From assembly GCA_947502265.1 (NCBI GenBank), contig CANMZB010000005.1:1-64000 (forward strand): a DNA stretch of 64,000 nucleotides. Reading direction: 5' to 3'. Below are positions 35,775 to 46,200 of this stretch, one piece after another. The notes beneath the pieces were generated by a model, which saw nothing but the letters and a program-made list of their open reading frames with translations, was not told the DNA's origin and ran no database searches. The position numbers and the translations under genes were made by a program. This DNA is from an uncultured Sulfitobacter sp. Lineage in GTDB: Bacteria; Pseudomonadota; Alphaproteobacteria; Rhodobacterales; Rhodobacteraceae. Every line of letters starts with the position of its first letter. Position 1 is the stretch's first letter.

Positions 35775-38194
35775 CTGCGCAGCCGGAGGCCTTGGGGATC
35801 AAATGGCGGCTCGGCCAACACGGTCGCCTTGTGCGGCACACCCAACACCATCACGTCAACCGTTTCGCCCGCGGCCACGTCTTTGACAAAGCCAAGCGCC
35901 AGCGACATGCCCACGCCATATCCATAGGCCCCCGAGGTGACACGCCCCACGCCGATGCCGTCCTTAAAGATCGGCTCGCCGCCCGTGGCATCCGCGTTGG
36001 ACGCGTTGGTCTGCGCGGTGTCGAGCGCCAGCATTACCAGCATTTCGCGGAGCGGATTGGCCAGCGTTTCGGTCACGACATCGCGATTGAGGAACGGCTT
36101 GTCGAGCTTGCACAGCCGCGCAAGGCCGACCTCCTGTGGCCAGTATTCAGGACTGTATTCGCGCCCCCACGAGCCATACCCCTTTTCAAGGCGCAGCGAC
36201 ATCAGCGCCCTGCTGCCCACCGGCCCCGCCCCCACATCAGTCGCCGCAAGGGTCAACGCCTGCCAAAGGGCGAGTTGATCCGCCTCCGCGCAGTGCAGCT
36301 CCCATCCCAGATCACCGGTGAACGAAACCCGCAGCGCCAGACAGCGCACACCCGCCAGCACGATCCATTTCGAGGACATGAAAGGGAAGTCCGCATTTTC
36401 CAGCGAGGTATGCGTCAGCCGTTGCAACATGCCGCGCGATTTCGGGCCCGCAACGTTAAAGCCGCACATCGCGACTGTCCGGCTTTCGAATGTGGTCCCG
36501 TCCGGCAATGGCACCTCTTTGAAAAAGCGGTGGTGATAGCGCTCTGCCATGCCCGAACCGATGATCCAGAAGTCGTTCTGCGCCAGACGGGTCACTGTGA
36601 AATCCCCCGCAATGCCGCCGCGCTGCCCGATCAGCGGGGTGAGGCAGGACCGGCCCACCTCGCGCGGCATGGTGTTGGCGAAAACCGCATTAAGCCAGCT
36701 TTCGGCACCCGCCCCCGCGCACCGGTATTTGGCAAAGTTAGAGATGTCGATAATGCCCGCATGTTCGCGCAACATCCGCGCCTCTGCGCCCACCATGTCC
36801 CACCATGGCTGGCGGGTGAAACCGTGTGTCTGGTCCTGCGCGCCCACCGCGTCACCGTAATACAGCGGATGCTCCCACCCAAAGTTGAGACCGAATACAG
36901 CGCCGCGTGCGCGTTGGGCATCATAGGCGGGACGGGTGCGCGCCGGACGGCCTGCGCCGCGTTCTTCATTCGGGAAATGGATCTTGAACCGGTTGGCGTA
37001 TTGGTCGCCCACCCGCGCCTTGGTAAACGCCTTGTCCGCCCAATCACCAAAGCGCGCCACATCCCACGCGAACATGTCATAGCGGCTTTCGCCCGTCACG
37101 ATCCAGTCGGCGGCCAAAAGGCCCATGCCGCCCGATTGGCTGAACCCCGGAATGATCCCGTTGCAGCAAAAGTAGTTATCAAGCTCGGGCACAGGACCAA
37201 AAAGCACATTGCTGTCCGGTGACCAGATCATCGGTCCGTTGATAACGCGTTTCACGCCCGCCTCGCCCACCGCCGGAACCCGCGCAATGGCGCGCAGCAT
37301 ATTGTCTTCGATGCGGTCCAGATCATCGGCAAAAAGCTCGTGACCAAATCCTTGCGGCGTGCCGTCTTCGGCCCAGAACGCCGGATTTTTCTCATAGGCA
37401 CCGACAAGAAGGCCCTTGCCCTCCTGTCGCAGGTAATATTCACCGTCGCGGTCCGCAACCGATGGGAGGCGACGATCAAGCGCGGCAATTTCTGCAATGG
37501 TTTCGGTGACGAAATACTGATGCTCGGTTGGTTGCAGCGGCAGCGTGATCCCCGCCAGCGCCGCAACCTCCCTGCCCCAAAGCCCTGCGGCATTTACCAC
37601 CCACTGCGTCTTGATGTCGCCTTTGGCTGTGCGCACGATCCATGTGCCATCCGGTTGTGGTTCGGTTCCCGTCACGGGGCAAAAGCGGATGATCTCGGCC
37701 CCGTTTTGGCGCGCTCCTGTGGCATAGGCATTGGTGACACCCGACGGATCCACATTGCCGCCCGACGGCTCGAACATGATGCAACGGATGTCTTCGAAAT
37801 CAACCAGCGGATGCAGTCGCTCTGCCTCGTTGCGGTTCACCTCGAAAAAGTTCAGACCGTAGTATTTCGCCTTGGCCGCCTGCAAGCGCAACTGGTGTTC
37901 GCGCGCTTCTGTCTGCGCCAGATAAAGCGAACCGGGCTGGAAAATGCCACAGCTTTGGCCGGTCTCAGCCTCAAGGGCTTTATACAGATCCATCGTATAG
38001 TTCTGGATGCGTGTGATGTTGTTGTTGTCGTGCAACCCGTGGATATTGGCCGCCGCGTGCCAGGTGGAACCGGAGGTCAATTCGTCACGCTCAAGCAGCA
38101 CAACATCAGTCCACCCCATTCTGGTCAGATGGTAAAGGATCGAGCAACCAATAACGCCGCCCCCGATGATGACGGCCTGAGCGTGGGTGCGCAT
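35771..38194 (-). CDS. FAD-dependent oxidoreductase-GcvT fusion (dimethylglycine/sarcosine dehydrogenase type)
   Basis: An 807-aa two-part protein. The N-terminal FAD/DAO domain (about 1-400) has the dinucleotide motif IIGGGVIGCSILYHLTRMGW and the FAD-site segment GSTWHAAANIHGLH. The C-terminal GcvT aminomethyltransferase/THF domain (about 430-800) has FANTMPREVGRSCLTPLIGQ, VSFTGDLGWELH and GSRALMSLRLEKGYGSWG. Such enzymes oxidatively N-demethylate methylated glycines and pass the C1 unit to tetrahydrofolate. The exact substrate is not decidable here. I start at 38194 (MRTHAQAVIIGGG); the longer open frame upstream is not credible. Confidence 0.88.
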   Translation of the reverse strand: MRTHAQAVIIGGGVIGCSILYHLTRMGWTDVVLLERDELTSGSTWHAAANIHGLHDNNNITRIQNYTMDLYKALEAETGQSCGIFQPGSLYLAQTEAREHQLRLQAAKAKYYGLNFFEVNRNEAERLHPLVDFEDIRCIMFEPSGGNVDPSGVTNAYATGARQNGAEIIRFCPVTGTEPQPDGTWIVRTAKGDIKTQWVVNAAGLWGREVAALAGITLPLQPTEHQYFVTETIAEIAALDRRLPSVADRDGEYYLRQEGKGLLVGAYEKNPAFWAEDGTPQGFGHELFADDLDRIEDNMLRAIARVPAVGEAGVKRVINGPMIWSPDSNVLFGPVPELDNYFCCNGIIPGFSQSGGMGLLAADWIVTGESRYDMFAWDVARFGDWADKAFTKARVGDQYANRFKIHFPNEERGAGRPARTRPAYDAQRARGAVFGLNFGWEHPLYYGDAVGAQDQTHGFTRQPWWDMVGAEARMLREHAGIIDISNFAKYRCAGAGAESWLNAVFANTMPREVGRSCLTPLIGQRGGIAGDFTVTRLAQNDFWIIGSGMAERYHHRFFKEVPLPDGTTFESRTVAMCGFNVAGPKSRGMLQRLTHTSLENADFPFMSSKWIVLAGVRCLALRVSFTGDLGWELHCAEADQLALWQALTLAATDVGAGPVGSRALMSLRLEKGYGSWGREYSPEYWPQEVGLARLCKLDKPFLNRDVVTETLANPLREMLVMLALDTAQTNASNADATGGEPIFKDGIGVGRVTSGAYGYGVGMSLALGFVKDVAAGETVDVMVLGVPHKATVLAEPPFDPQGLRLRS

Positions 38195-38303
38195 ATGGAT
38201 GTCCTGCTGCCTGTTTCGCTTTACCTGATCCTGACGCTCCGCCCCCGTCACCGATAGCACATCCGCGACATAACGCGTCGCGCAGGAACAAGACGCAGGC
38301 AGT

Positions 38304-39599
38304 TCAGTCCAGATTGATCGACTTATCCGCCGAGGCACACAGCGTTTCGCGGTCCGTCTCGAAAACAAGCGCTTCGAGCGCGCGCCGGAGTTCGATCTTT
38401 GCGCGCCGTCTGGCCGCCGCACGCAAGCCCTTGTCAGGGTGCTGCATCAAACCGCTCAACGTCTGTTGCAGACGTTGTTGTACCTCAAGCGTCGTCGCCC
38501 CGTCACGCGACAGCGCCCCGAAACCGTCGCGTAGAAGATCATCAGGATCAAGCGGACGCACATGGACGCGCTCCAGCACCCCATCCGGGGTCGTTTCGGT
38601 TTCGTCCTTATAATCCGACAGGATGCGCCCGATCCGCGTGATCACATCAATCGCTGTCCCTGGATCATTAACACCGGGCGACAACGCCTTCGATCCGACC
38701 TCCCCCATCACGATCAGACCGAAACGCGGGTCTTGTTCATAGGTCCGCAGATCACCAAGCGTCAGCGCATCGCGTACCCCCTCGCACAGCGCCTCCCAAT
38801 CGGTGTCGCTTGCGTGTTCCACCACATGCAAAACCGGCGCATTGAGAAAAACAAAGCTGCCGTTGCTTTGCGTAAGATACAGCGCCACATCGTGCTTTTC
38901 CGCCAGCGCATTAAGCGCTTCGGGATAAATGTATTGAATATAGCCGCTTTCCCATGCTTTCAGCGGGCGCGCGCGCTCCGGCAATGTACCGGTGAACGGG
39001 GTCGCGCCAAGACATGGTTTGGCAAGCCGTTCGCGAAACTGGTTGCGGGTGGTTTCCTCGATCTGGCGGGTGATGTCGATCAATTGGCCGAAGCCCTGCA
39101 AATGCAGCACCCAACGGATCAGATACACCACAATCACACCAAGAACCGCAACAGTCATCCAGAACAACACGAACGAGCGGTCATCGTTATAGATGCCCAG
39201 TTCGCGCAGGATGATGCCGAGAAGCGCGTAAACATAAGCCCCGATAAACACCGCCAACGTGTTCTGGGTGGTGTGGTCTTGCATGATCAGGCGGTGGATG
39301 CGCGGGGTCCATTGGGTAGATGAGGATTGATAGACCGACACCATGACCGTAATCGAAAAAATCGTGACCGAAAGCATCGCGCTCGCAATCACATTAAGCA
39401 GCCTGTCGGCAGATGTTCCACCGAGGCTTTCTGCAAGCTCGTCGGGAATCAGCATTTCGACCAGCTGGCTGAGGCCCACAGCCACAACAGCAAGCAGCCC
39501 CATCAATACCACGCGCACCCAAAGCTTGCGGGTATAACGGCGCGCCTTGCGAAAGATCGTGCGCGGCAAAGATTCGAAGAGTTCGGCAATGGTTTCCAT
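38304..39599 (-). CDS. DUF2254 membrane protein
   Basis: A 431-aa protein. Membrane segments lie near residues 25-45 (VRVVLMGLLAVVAVGL), 65-95 (LLNVIASAMLSVTIFSITVM), 115-140 (LAVFIGAYVYALLGIIL) and 150-175. YQSSSTQWTPRIHRLIMQDH lies between the second and third. The large C-terminal half is soluble. The pattern matches the DUF2254 family, whose role is unknown. The ATG at 39599 (METIAELFESLPR) is chosen over an in-frame upstream start. It lies between two DMGDH-type genes. Confidence 0.8.
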   Translation of the reverse strand: METIAELFESLPRTIFRKARRYTRKLWVRVVLMGLLAVVAVGLSQLVEMLIPDELAESLGGTSADRLLNVIASAMLSVTIFSITVMVSVYQSSSTQWTPRIHRLIMQDHTTQNTLAVFIGAYVYALLGIILRELGIYNDDRSFVLFWMTVAVLGVIVVYLIRWVLHLQGFGQLIDITRQIEETTRNQFRERLAKPCLGATPFTGTLPERARPLKAWESGYIQYIYPEALNALAEKHDVALYLTQSNGSFVFLNAPVLHVVEHASDTDWEALCEGVRDALTLGDLRTYEQDPRFGLIVMGEVGSKALSPGVNDPGTAIDVITRIGRILSDYKDETETTPDGVLERVHVRPLDPDDLLRDGFGALSRDGATTLEVQQRLQQTLSGLMQHPDKGLRAAARRRAKIELRRALEALVFETDRETLCASADKSINLD

Positions 39600-39719
39600 A
39601 CCTGCGCAGATAGCATGAATTTTCGAGACAAGGAGACCAAACCGGCGGTTTTTCAAAAATCGACATATACCGTCGCAAATTCACTTGCCGGTAGCGTATC
39701 CCTACCGCAGGCTGCGGGC

Positions 39720-41189
39720 ATGACAACGGAGAATGCCCCCATGAAAACCACCACCCGTGTTGCGGTCATTGGCGGCGGTGTTGTCGGCGCGTCAGTGCTG
39801 TATCATTTGACCAAACTCGGCTGGTCCGATGTGATGCTGCTGGAACGCTCCGAACTGACATCAGGCTCCACATGGCACGCGGCGGGCGGGTTTCATACGC
39901 TGAACGGCGATACCAACATGGCCGCGCTTCAGGGATATACCATCCGACTTTACAAGGAGTTGGAAGAGATCACCGGCATGTCTTGCGGGCTGCATCATGT
40001 GGGCGGTGTTACGCTGGCCGCCGCGCGGCCCCACCACACCACACCGATGTACGATATTTTCACCGGCATGGGGGCGGTCTGGGGACAGCAATTCGGGCTG
40101 GAAGTCGCGAATTACTTTGCCCGAGGGCACGAGCCGACATACGAAAGACCTTCCTTCCGCCGCTCCGATGCGTTCGATGCCATTGCGCGCGAGGTACGCG
40201 CCGTGCGGGGCGGCGTGGGCATTAACGAGGTGCAGAATTTCGGCAAATACCTTGTCACTGGCCCGCGCGCACGCGATTGGCTCAACCGGATCATGGCGGG
40301 GCGTGTGCCTGCGCAGGGGCGGCTGTCGCTCACGCCGATGCTGTCGCCCAAGGGCAAATTGATCGGTGATTTCACCATTTCCTGTCTCGGGGTACAAACC
40401 TTCCAACTTACCGCATCTTACGGCGCGCAGGCCTATCACATGCGTTGGTTCACGCAGCATGAGGAGGACGGTGTGCATGTCGAAAACATCTCTGACAGGC
40501 GTACGGGGTTCCAGATTGCCGGGCCAAAGGCGCGCGAGGTGCTTCAGGCCTGTACGCTGGATGACGTCAGCACGATGAAGTTTCTTGACGTGCGGCAAAT
40601 GGGTGTCGGGCGGGTGGCATGTCTGGTGCAACGGGTGAGCTATACCGGTGATCTGGGATTCGAGATTTACTGCGATGCGATGGCGCAGCGGCGCTTGTGG
40701 ACAGCCCTGAGGAACGCGGGCCAGCCCCATGCCATGACGCCTTTCGGGATGCGCGCGATGATGTCGCTGCGCCTTGATAAATTCTTTGGCGCGTGGCTTT
40801 TGGAGTTCGGGCCGGATTATACGGCGGCGCAAACAGGGCTGGACCGTTTCATCAGCTTTGGGAAAGATGTCGATTTCATCGGCCGCACCGCAGCAGAGGC
40901 CGAGCGCGACACGGGCCCCGCCCGCAAACTTGTCGCCTTCGAGGTGGAGGCTTTGGATGCGGATGTCCAGGGGTACGAGCCGATCTGGCATGCAGGCGAT
41001 GTGATCGGGTTTTGCACCTCCGGCGGCTATTCGCATCATGCGGAAAAATCCGTTGCCCAAGGGTTCGTTCCCCCTGCGCAAGCCCGCGAGGGGTTGCAGC
41101 TCGAGATTGAAATCCTGGGTCAAATGCGGCCTGCCACGTTGATCACAACGCCGCTTTTTGATGCGGACGGTGCGCGGATGCGGGGTTGA
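39720..41189 (+). pseudogene. DMGDH/GcvT-type oxidoreductase with a large in-frame internal deletion
   Basis: The 489-aa frame starts like its 807-aa neighbour (VAVIGGGVVGASVLYHLTKLGW; GSTWHAAGGFHTLNGDTN). After about residue 100 it jumps from HHVGGVTLAAARPHHTT directly into the linker before the GcvT half (MYDIFTGMGAVWGQQFGLEV). The substrate-binding and C-terminal parts of the FAD domain are missing, roughly 320 residues by comparison with the neighbour. The GcvT half is intact (GPKAREVLQACTLDD, VSYTGDLGFEIYCDA, MRAMMSLRLDKFFG). The frame is maintained, so a product may be made, but FAD oxidase activity is not expected. Confidence 0.75.
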
Positions 41190-41192
41190 ACG

Positions 41193-41798
41193 ATGGATAT
41201 TCCCATCCTCGTTCTGGCCGCTGGTGGCGCGCGCCGGATGCAAGGGCGCGACAAGCTTTTGGAGGGTGTGGACGGCATGCCGCTTTTACGCCGTCAGGTG
41301 TTGCGCGCGCGCGCCGCCACTGATGCGCCGCTGCTGGTCGCCCTGCCCCCGTTGCCCCATGCGCGCCACGACGCGATCGGTGATCTGGATGTGCGGATCG
41401 TTGAGGTCGAAAACGCCGCCGACGGGATGAACGCCAGCCTTAGCGCCGGATTGGCCGCCCTGCCCGCCACGGCCAAGGCGGTCATGGTGATGCTGGCGGA
41501 TATGCCCGAGGTGTCGCGGGCGGATGTGCGCACGGTTCTTGATGCTGTCGATCTTGCATCGGATCGCTTGATCTGGCGCGCGACAACGGCACAGGGCGCG
41601 CCCGGACATCCGGTCGTTTTCAAATCATCCCTATGGCCTGCGCTTCAAGCTCTGACAGGTGATAGCGGCGGGCGCGACGTTGCGCGCGCCCACCTTGATC
41701 AAACCGTTTACGTTCCCCTGCCCGAAAATCACGCGCGCACCGATCTGGATACTCCCGAAGCATGGGCCGCATGGCGTGCAGGCAACAAGCCTGTTTAG
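41193..41798 (+). CDS. MobA-like NTP transferase family protein
   Basis: A 201-aa nucleotidyltransferase-fold protein. The N-terminal motif LVLAAGGARRMQGRDKLLEGV is that of the MobA/MocA class. The acidic metal site is VMVMLADMPEVSRADV, and GAPGHPVVFKSSLWPALQ then GDSGGRDV follow. MocA-type members transfer CMP to molybdopterin for molybdenum enzymes. The family also includes sugar and phosphonate cytidylyltransferases, so the substrate is open. It starts 3 bp after the deleted DMGDH-like gene and probably shares its transcript. Confidence 0.8.
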   Translation: MDIPILVLAAGGARRMQGRDKLLEGVDGMPLLRRQVLRARAATDAPLLVALPPLPHARHDAIGDLDVRIVEVENAADGMNASLSAGLAALPATAKAVMVMLADMPEVSRADVRTVLDAVDLASDRLIWRATTAQGAPGHPVVFKSSLWPALQALTGDSGGRDVARAHLDQTVYVPLPENHARTDLDTPEAWAAWRAGNKPV

Positions 41799-41805
41799 GA
41801 ACCGC

Positions 41806-42937
41806 TTACTTAAGACCCAGCGCCACCTCGTGCCGCTTCATGCTGCGCCGTACGGCGGCATAGTTATCAATACCTTCGTGGGTGCCAAGTTCTGGAAACA
41901 GCTCAAGCAGTTCATTGCGCTGTGCATTTCCCACACCAGCCAGCGGTTGCAGACCGCGCTGAAAGCTCTCGCTCCATGTACCATCCGATAGGATCACCTC
42001 TGCTGGTCAAACATCAGGTGGATATAGGTCGTATCCACAGCCGCGACGACATTCACGCCTGCCAGTCCAGTTAGATGTTTCGCCGCTACCAGCACTTCGC
42101 GCTCTTCGAAATAAAGCGCCGTCTTCTCGTTGACGACAAGCTTCCGGTGGTTGGGTGACACCATCATGTCGCGCTCCGGCAGATCATTGCCAAGCGCCCC
42201 TTTGGAAATACGCACAGGCGCGAGATGACGGTTTTCGTCAAACTCCTGTGCGGACATCGGGCGCACACCGATCCAGCGAATGGTTTGCAGGCCGTTGTCG
42301 CGGGTGATCACACGGTCGCCCACCTTCAGCTTTTCTACCGCAACTTCGCTCTGCGGCGTGGCGATGCGGGTGCCGGGGGTAAAACATGGAACAACCGGAG
42401 GCGGCGGATCTGGCGGGCAATCCTTGTCCTCGACGATTTAGTCGATATTGCTGAATATGATCTTTCCCGCATCGTTCCCGTCCGCATCAAAGTATTGGAC
42501 ATGGCCGTTATCCGGTGCGTCGTCGTTATACAAAATCTCGTAGCGGCCCCCCGGCAGGTTGGAGACACGCAAATTGAGGACGTCATGACCTTCGCCACCC
42601 TCGACCACATCGCCCGGATTCAGGTTTTAGAAGATGTCATTCCCCGTACCGCCAACCATCGTATCCGTCCCCGGACCACCGGTCATCAGGTCGTTCCCTG
42701 ATCCGCCGTCAATATAATCGTCGCCTTCGCCTCCGAACATATCATCATTGCCGGCCTCCTCGTACAGGGAGTCATTGCCATCGCCCCCGAACAGGAATCG
42801 TTCCCCTCCCCCGAGCGCAACGTATCGTCACCACCTAATCCGGCGAGGATGTCGTTACCAGATCCGGTAACAATCAGAACATTACCTTCAGTGGCGCGAA
42901 TACTTTCGTCGCGATCGGTTTCAGTGATATTCGTCAT
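41806..42937 (-). pseudogene. Broken RTX-Hint protein, paralogue of the neighbouring large gene
   Basis: The N-terminus (ATG 42937: MTNITETDRDESIRATEGNV, then GNDILAGLGGDDTLRSGEGND) is an RTX-type Ca2+-binding start that loses frame near 42800. Further RTX-like repeats appear in other frames. An in-frame stop lies before the Hint domain. The Hint domain (CFTPGTRIATP; GDRVITRDNGLQTIRWIGVR; MVSPNHRKLVVNEKTALYFE) runs until 42001, where FDQ-Q-R-stop replaces the paralogue's FDQHEVILSD. This fits loss of one T (CAT to CA). The tail ILSDGTWSESFQ continues in another frame to 41806. Confidence 0.85.
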
Positions 42938-43106
42938 TTTTCAGCTCCGGTGAAAGAGTACAGGGGAAACATGAAAGTAGTTACCACCACCAAATCACCC
43001 AATTACACCCCGGCCAATGAATGTCTTAATTATGTGTTAATATTAAAAATATTACGCTCAATCTTCGGACTTCAAAAGTTATTATCTCCGAATGAGCTAT
43101 AAAAAC

Positions 43107-43138
43107 AAAAAAGCGAAGCCGCTTCCGGCTCCGCTTTT
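43107..43138 (-). terminator. Intrinsic terminator downstream of the RTX-Hint gene
   Basis: On the minus strand AAAAGCG-G-AGCCG-GAAG-CGGCT-T-CGCTTTT is followed by more T's (CGCTTTTTTTGTTTTT). The stem is strong, with a GAAG loop and one internal mismatch. It lies about 115 bp beyond the stop of the 1539-aa gene. Confidence 0.8.
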
Positions 43139-43190
43139 CTTGTCAACCGGGTTCACTAGGCCCGGGTGCGCTGCATATTCCGTGTACTTT

Positions 43191-43221
43191 CGGGCGCTGG
43201 ACCTTATTCATCCAGCGCCCG
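43191..43221. repeat. Perfect 11-bp inverted repeat after the RTX-Hint gene
   Basis: CGGGCGCTGGA and TCCAGCGCCCG are exact reverse complements around a 9-base loop. They lie 30 bp past the stop codon on the minus-strand transcript. There is no T-run, so it may stabilise the 3' end or act with the stronger terminator at 43107-43138. The remaining 42938-43251 region has no gene. Confidence 0.7.
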
Positions 43222-43251
43222 AAGGCCAATTCCGAGAGAGGCGCAAGCTGG

Positions 43252-46200
43252 TTACGTTTTGGTAATCAGCCTGGCTTCGTGTTTTTTCAGCGAGCGGCGG
43301 GCAGCGGCGTACGCCTCTATCCCCACACGCGTGGCCAGTTCGGGGAACAGTTCCAGAATCTCGTCGCGCTGCGCATCACCGACGCCTGCCAAAGACATGT
43401 CGCCCGGCTGGAAGCTCTCGCTCCAGGTTCCGTCGGACAGGATCACTTCATGCTGGTCGAACATGATGTGGATGTAGGTCGTCCCCGACACATCAACCAC
43501 GTCAATGCCCTCCACATCCGTCAGATGTTTCGCCGCAACAAGAACCTCGCGCTCTTCGAAATAGAGCGCCGTCTTGTCATTGGCCACCAACACGCGGTGG
43601 TTGGGCGACACCATCATGTCACGCTCCGGCAGTCCATTACCCAGCGCCCCTTCGCGGATCAGTACTGGGCGCAGATGCTCTTTCGCAGCCAGTTCTTCGC
43701 CAGACATTTTACGCGCCCCGACCCAGCGGATTTCCTGCATCCCGTTGTCACGGGTGATGATCCGGTCACCGACCTGCAACTCCTCCACCTTGCGCTCGCC
43801 TTTGGCTGTCGCAATCCGTGTGCCGGGCGTAAAGCAGGGAATGACTGTCTCGATGTTCGAGAAGATCAACTGGCCCGCATCGGTCCCGTCCTCGTTAAAA
43901 TACTGGACGATCCCGTTCTCGGGGTTATCGGGGGCCTCAGGGTCCGGCAGGATTTCAAGGCGTCCGCCTTCGGGCTTGGACCCGGTGAGATCAAGAAGGT
44001 CAAAGTCGTCACCGGATTCAGACCCGTCAACCACGTCCCCTGCATTGACGTTGATGAAGGTGTCGCGATCCGCGCCCCCCGTCATGGTATCGTTACCGGC
44101 ACCGCCATCGAACAGATCGTTGCCCGCCCCGCCAAGGAGGTTATCGTCCCCCTGTCCGCCGATCAGCGTATCGTCGCCAGCGCCGCCGTCGAGAAAGTCG
44201 TCACCGACACCGCCGTCAATATCATCGTTGCCGTCGCCACCCGACACGCTATCGTCGCCTTCGCCGGCGCGCACGGTATCGTCACCGTCGCCTGCTTCAA
44301 TAATGTCGTCGTTCGGGCCTTGCCCCGGCAAGAACGCGTCTTCGTTATCAACACGGTCGCCTTCGGGATCGCCGGTATAGTCAACATCGATCAGGTCATC
44401 ACCATCGGTGCCCGACACGATGCCATCCCGCACCATCACATTTACAGTGCCCGGCGTTTCACCGCCCAGACCGTCAGAGGCAACATAGGTGATGTCGGCA
44501 GGACCGCTGAAGCCCGGTGTCGGGTTGAAGGTAATCGTGCCATCGTCGTTGATTGTGACGTCACCGTTCGGGCTTGTCGCGCTTTGAACCTCAAGAGGAT
44601 CGCCGTCCGGATCGCTGTCATTGGCAAGCACGTCGATAACCACCGGCGCATCCTGATTGGTGATGGCCGTGTCATCTTCGGTAACCGGTGGGTTGTTCTC
44701 AATCGTTGCGGGTTCAACGGTGACAAAAAGCACCGCAGGATCGGTCAATGCGCCATCAGAGATGGTATAGTTGACCGCCGCTTCGCCGGTAAAGCCATCG
44801 GCAGGCGTGAAGGTAAGCGTGCCGTCGGGATTGATCTCAACGTCACCGTGAGGGCTTGATGCCGTGATCACTGTCAGCGGATCGCCCTCGACGTCGCTGT
44901 CGTTGTCAAGCACCGGAACGGTCACGGGTGTGCCCGCGTCTGTTGTCGCGGTGTCGTCTTCGGCTACCGGGCCGTCATTGACAGGGTTAACCGTCACATC
45001 GACTGTCGCAGTGTCCTCACCGCCGTTGCCGTCGTTGATCGTATAGCTGATCGTTGTTGTCCCGTTAAAGTCGCGGTCCGGCGTGAACGACAGGGTGCCG
45101 TCGGGGTTGATTTCAACTGTACCGTCGGGGCTGCTGGCCTCTGTCACGGTCAGCGGATCGCCCTCGGCATCGGAGTCATTGGCAAGCACGGGGATCACAA
45201 CGGTGGTGTCTTCGTCGGTGACGGCCGTGTCGTCTTCGGCAACCGGCGCTGTAGACGTCTCGCCCACAGATACCGACACCTGCGCCGTATCGCTGGCGCC
45301 ATTGCCGTCATCAATCGTGTAGTCGATCACCGCATCGCCGGTGAATCCTGCGGCAGGCGTGAAGGTCACTGTACCGTCCGCATTAACCACAACAGTGCCA
45401 TCCGCGCTTGTCGCGTCGGTCACGGTAAGGGTGTCGCCGTCCACATCCGTGTCGTTGGCCAGCACAGGGATCGTCACCGGCGTGCCCGGATCGGTCGCGG
45501 CCAGATCATCCGTCGCCACCGGTGCATCATTCACGTTGTTCACTGTCACAAACACACGGCTGTCATCAAAACCACCGTTGCCATCGGTGATGGTGTAATC
45601 AATCACCGCCTCGCCGAAAAAGTCGGTGTTGGGGGTGAAGTCCAGCGTGCCATCGGCGTTGATCACAACGGTGCCATCATGCGACAGCGCCTCAGTGATG
45701 GTAAGCGGGTCGCTTTCGGGATCGCTGTCGTTTTCGAGCACGGCGATGTTGACGGTGGTTTCTTCGTCCGTCTCGGCGACATCATCCGTTGCCACAGGCG
45801 CGTAGTTGCCCGGCGCGTCGGGTGTTATCGTCACGTTCACAACCGCATCGTCAAAGCCGCCCTGACCGTCCGTGATCGTATAATTGACCACCGCCTCGCC
45901 GGTATAGTCTGGCGATGGCGTGAACGTCAAAGTGCCGTCCGCATTGATATCGACCCTGCCGTTCGGGCTGGACGCTTCGGTAATGCTCAGCGGATCGCCG
46001 TCCGCATCTGTGTCATTCACCAGCACAGGAATGGTGACCGCATTGTCCTCTACGGTGGTGGTTGTATCGTCACTGGCAACTGGCGCCGTATTGGACGCGG
46101 GCAGGATCAGGTTTTCGATTTCCTTGAAGGTCATCGTGCCTGTGACGGCCCCTGTCGTGTCAAGAAATTCAATCGTGCCGGATGTGGAATCGCCATCCGC

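Noticed and set aside
35792-37222. 476-codon plus-strand open frame
   Set aside because: It is antisense to the DMGDH-type oxidoreductase, with composition typical of shadow frames and no motif.
44420-46090. Periodic repeats that could suggest a CRISPR array
   Set aside because: The period is about 273 bp and in frame. The units encode cadherin-like domains, not short direct repeats with spacers.
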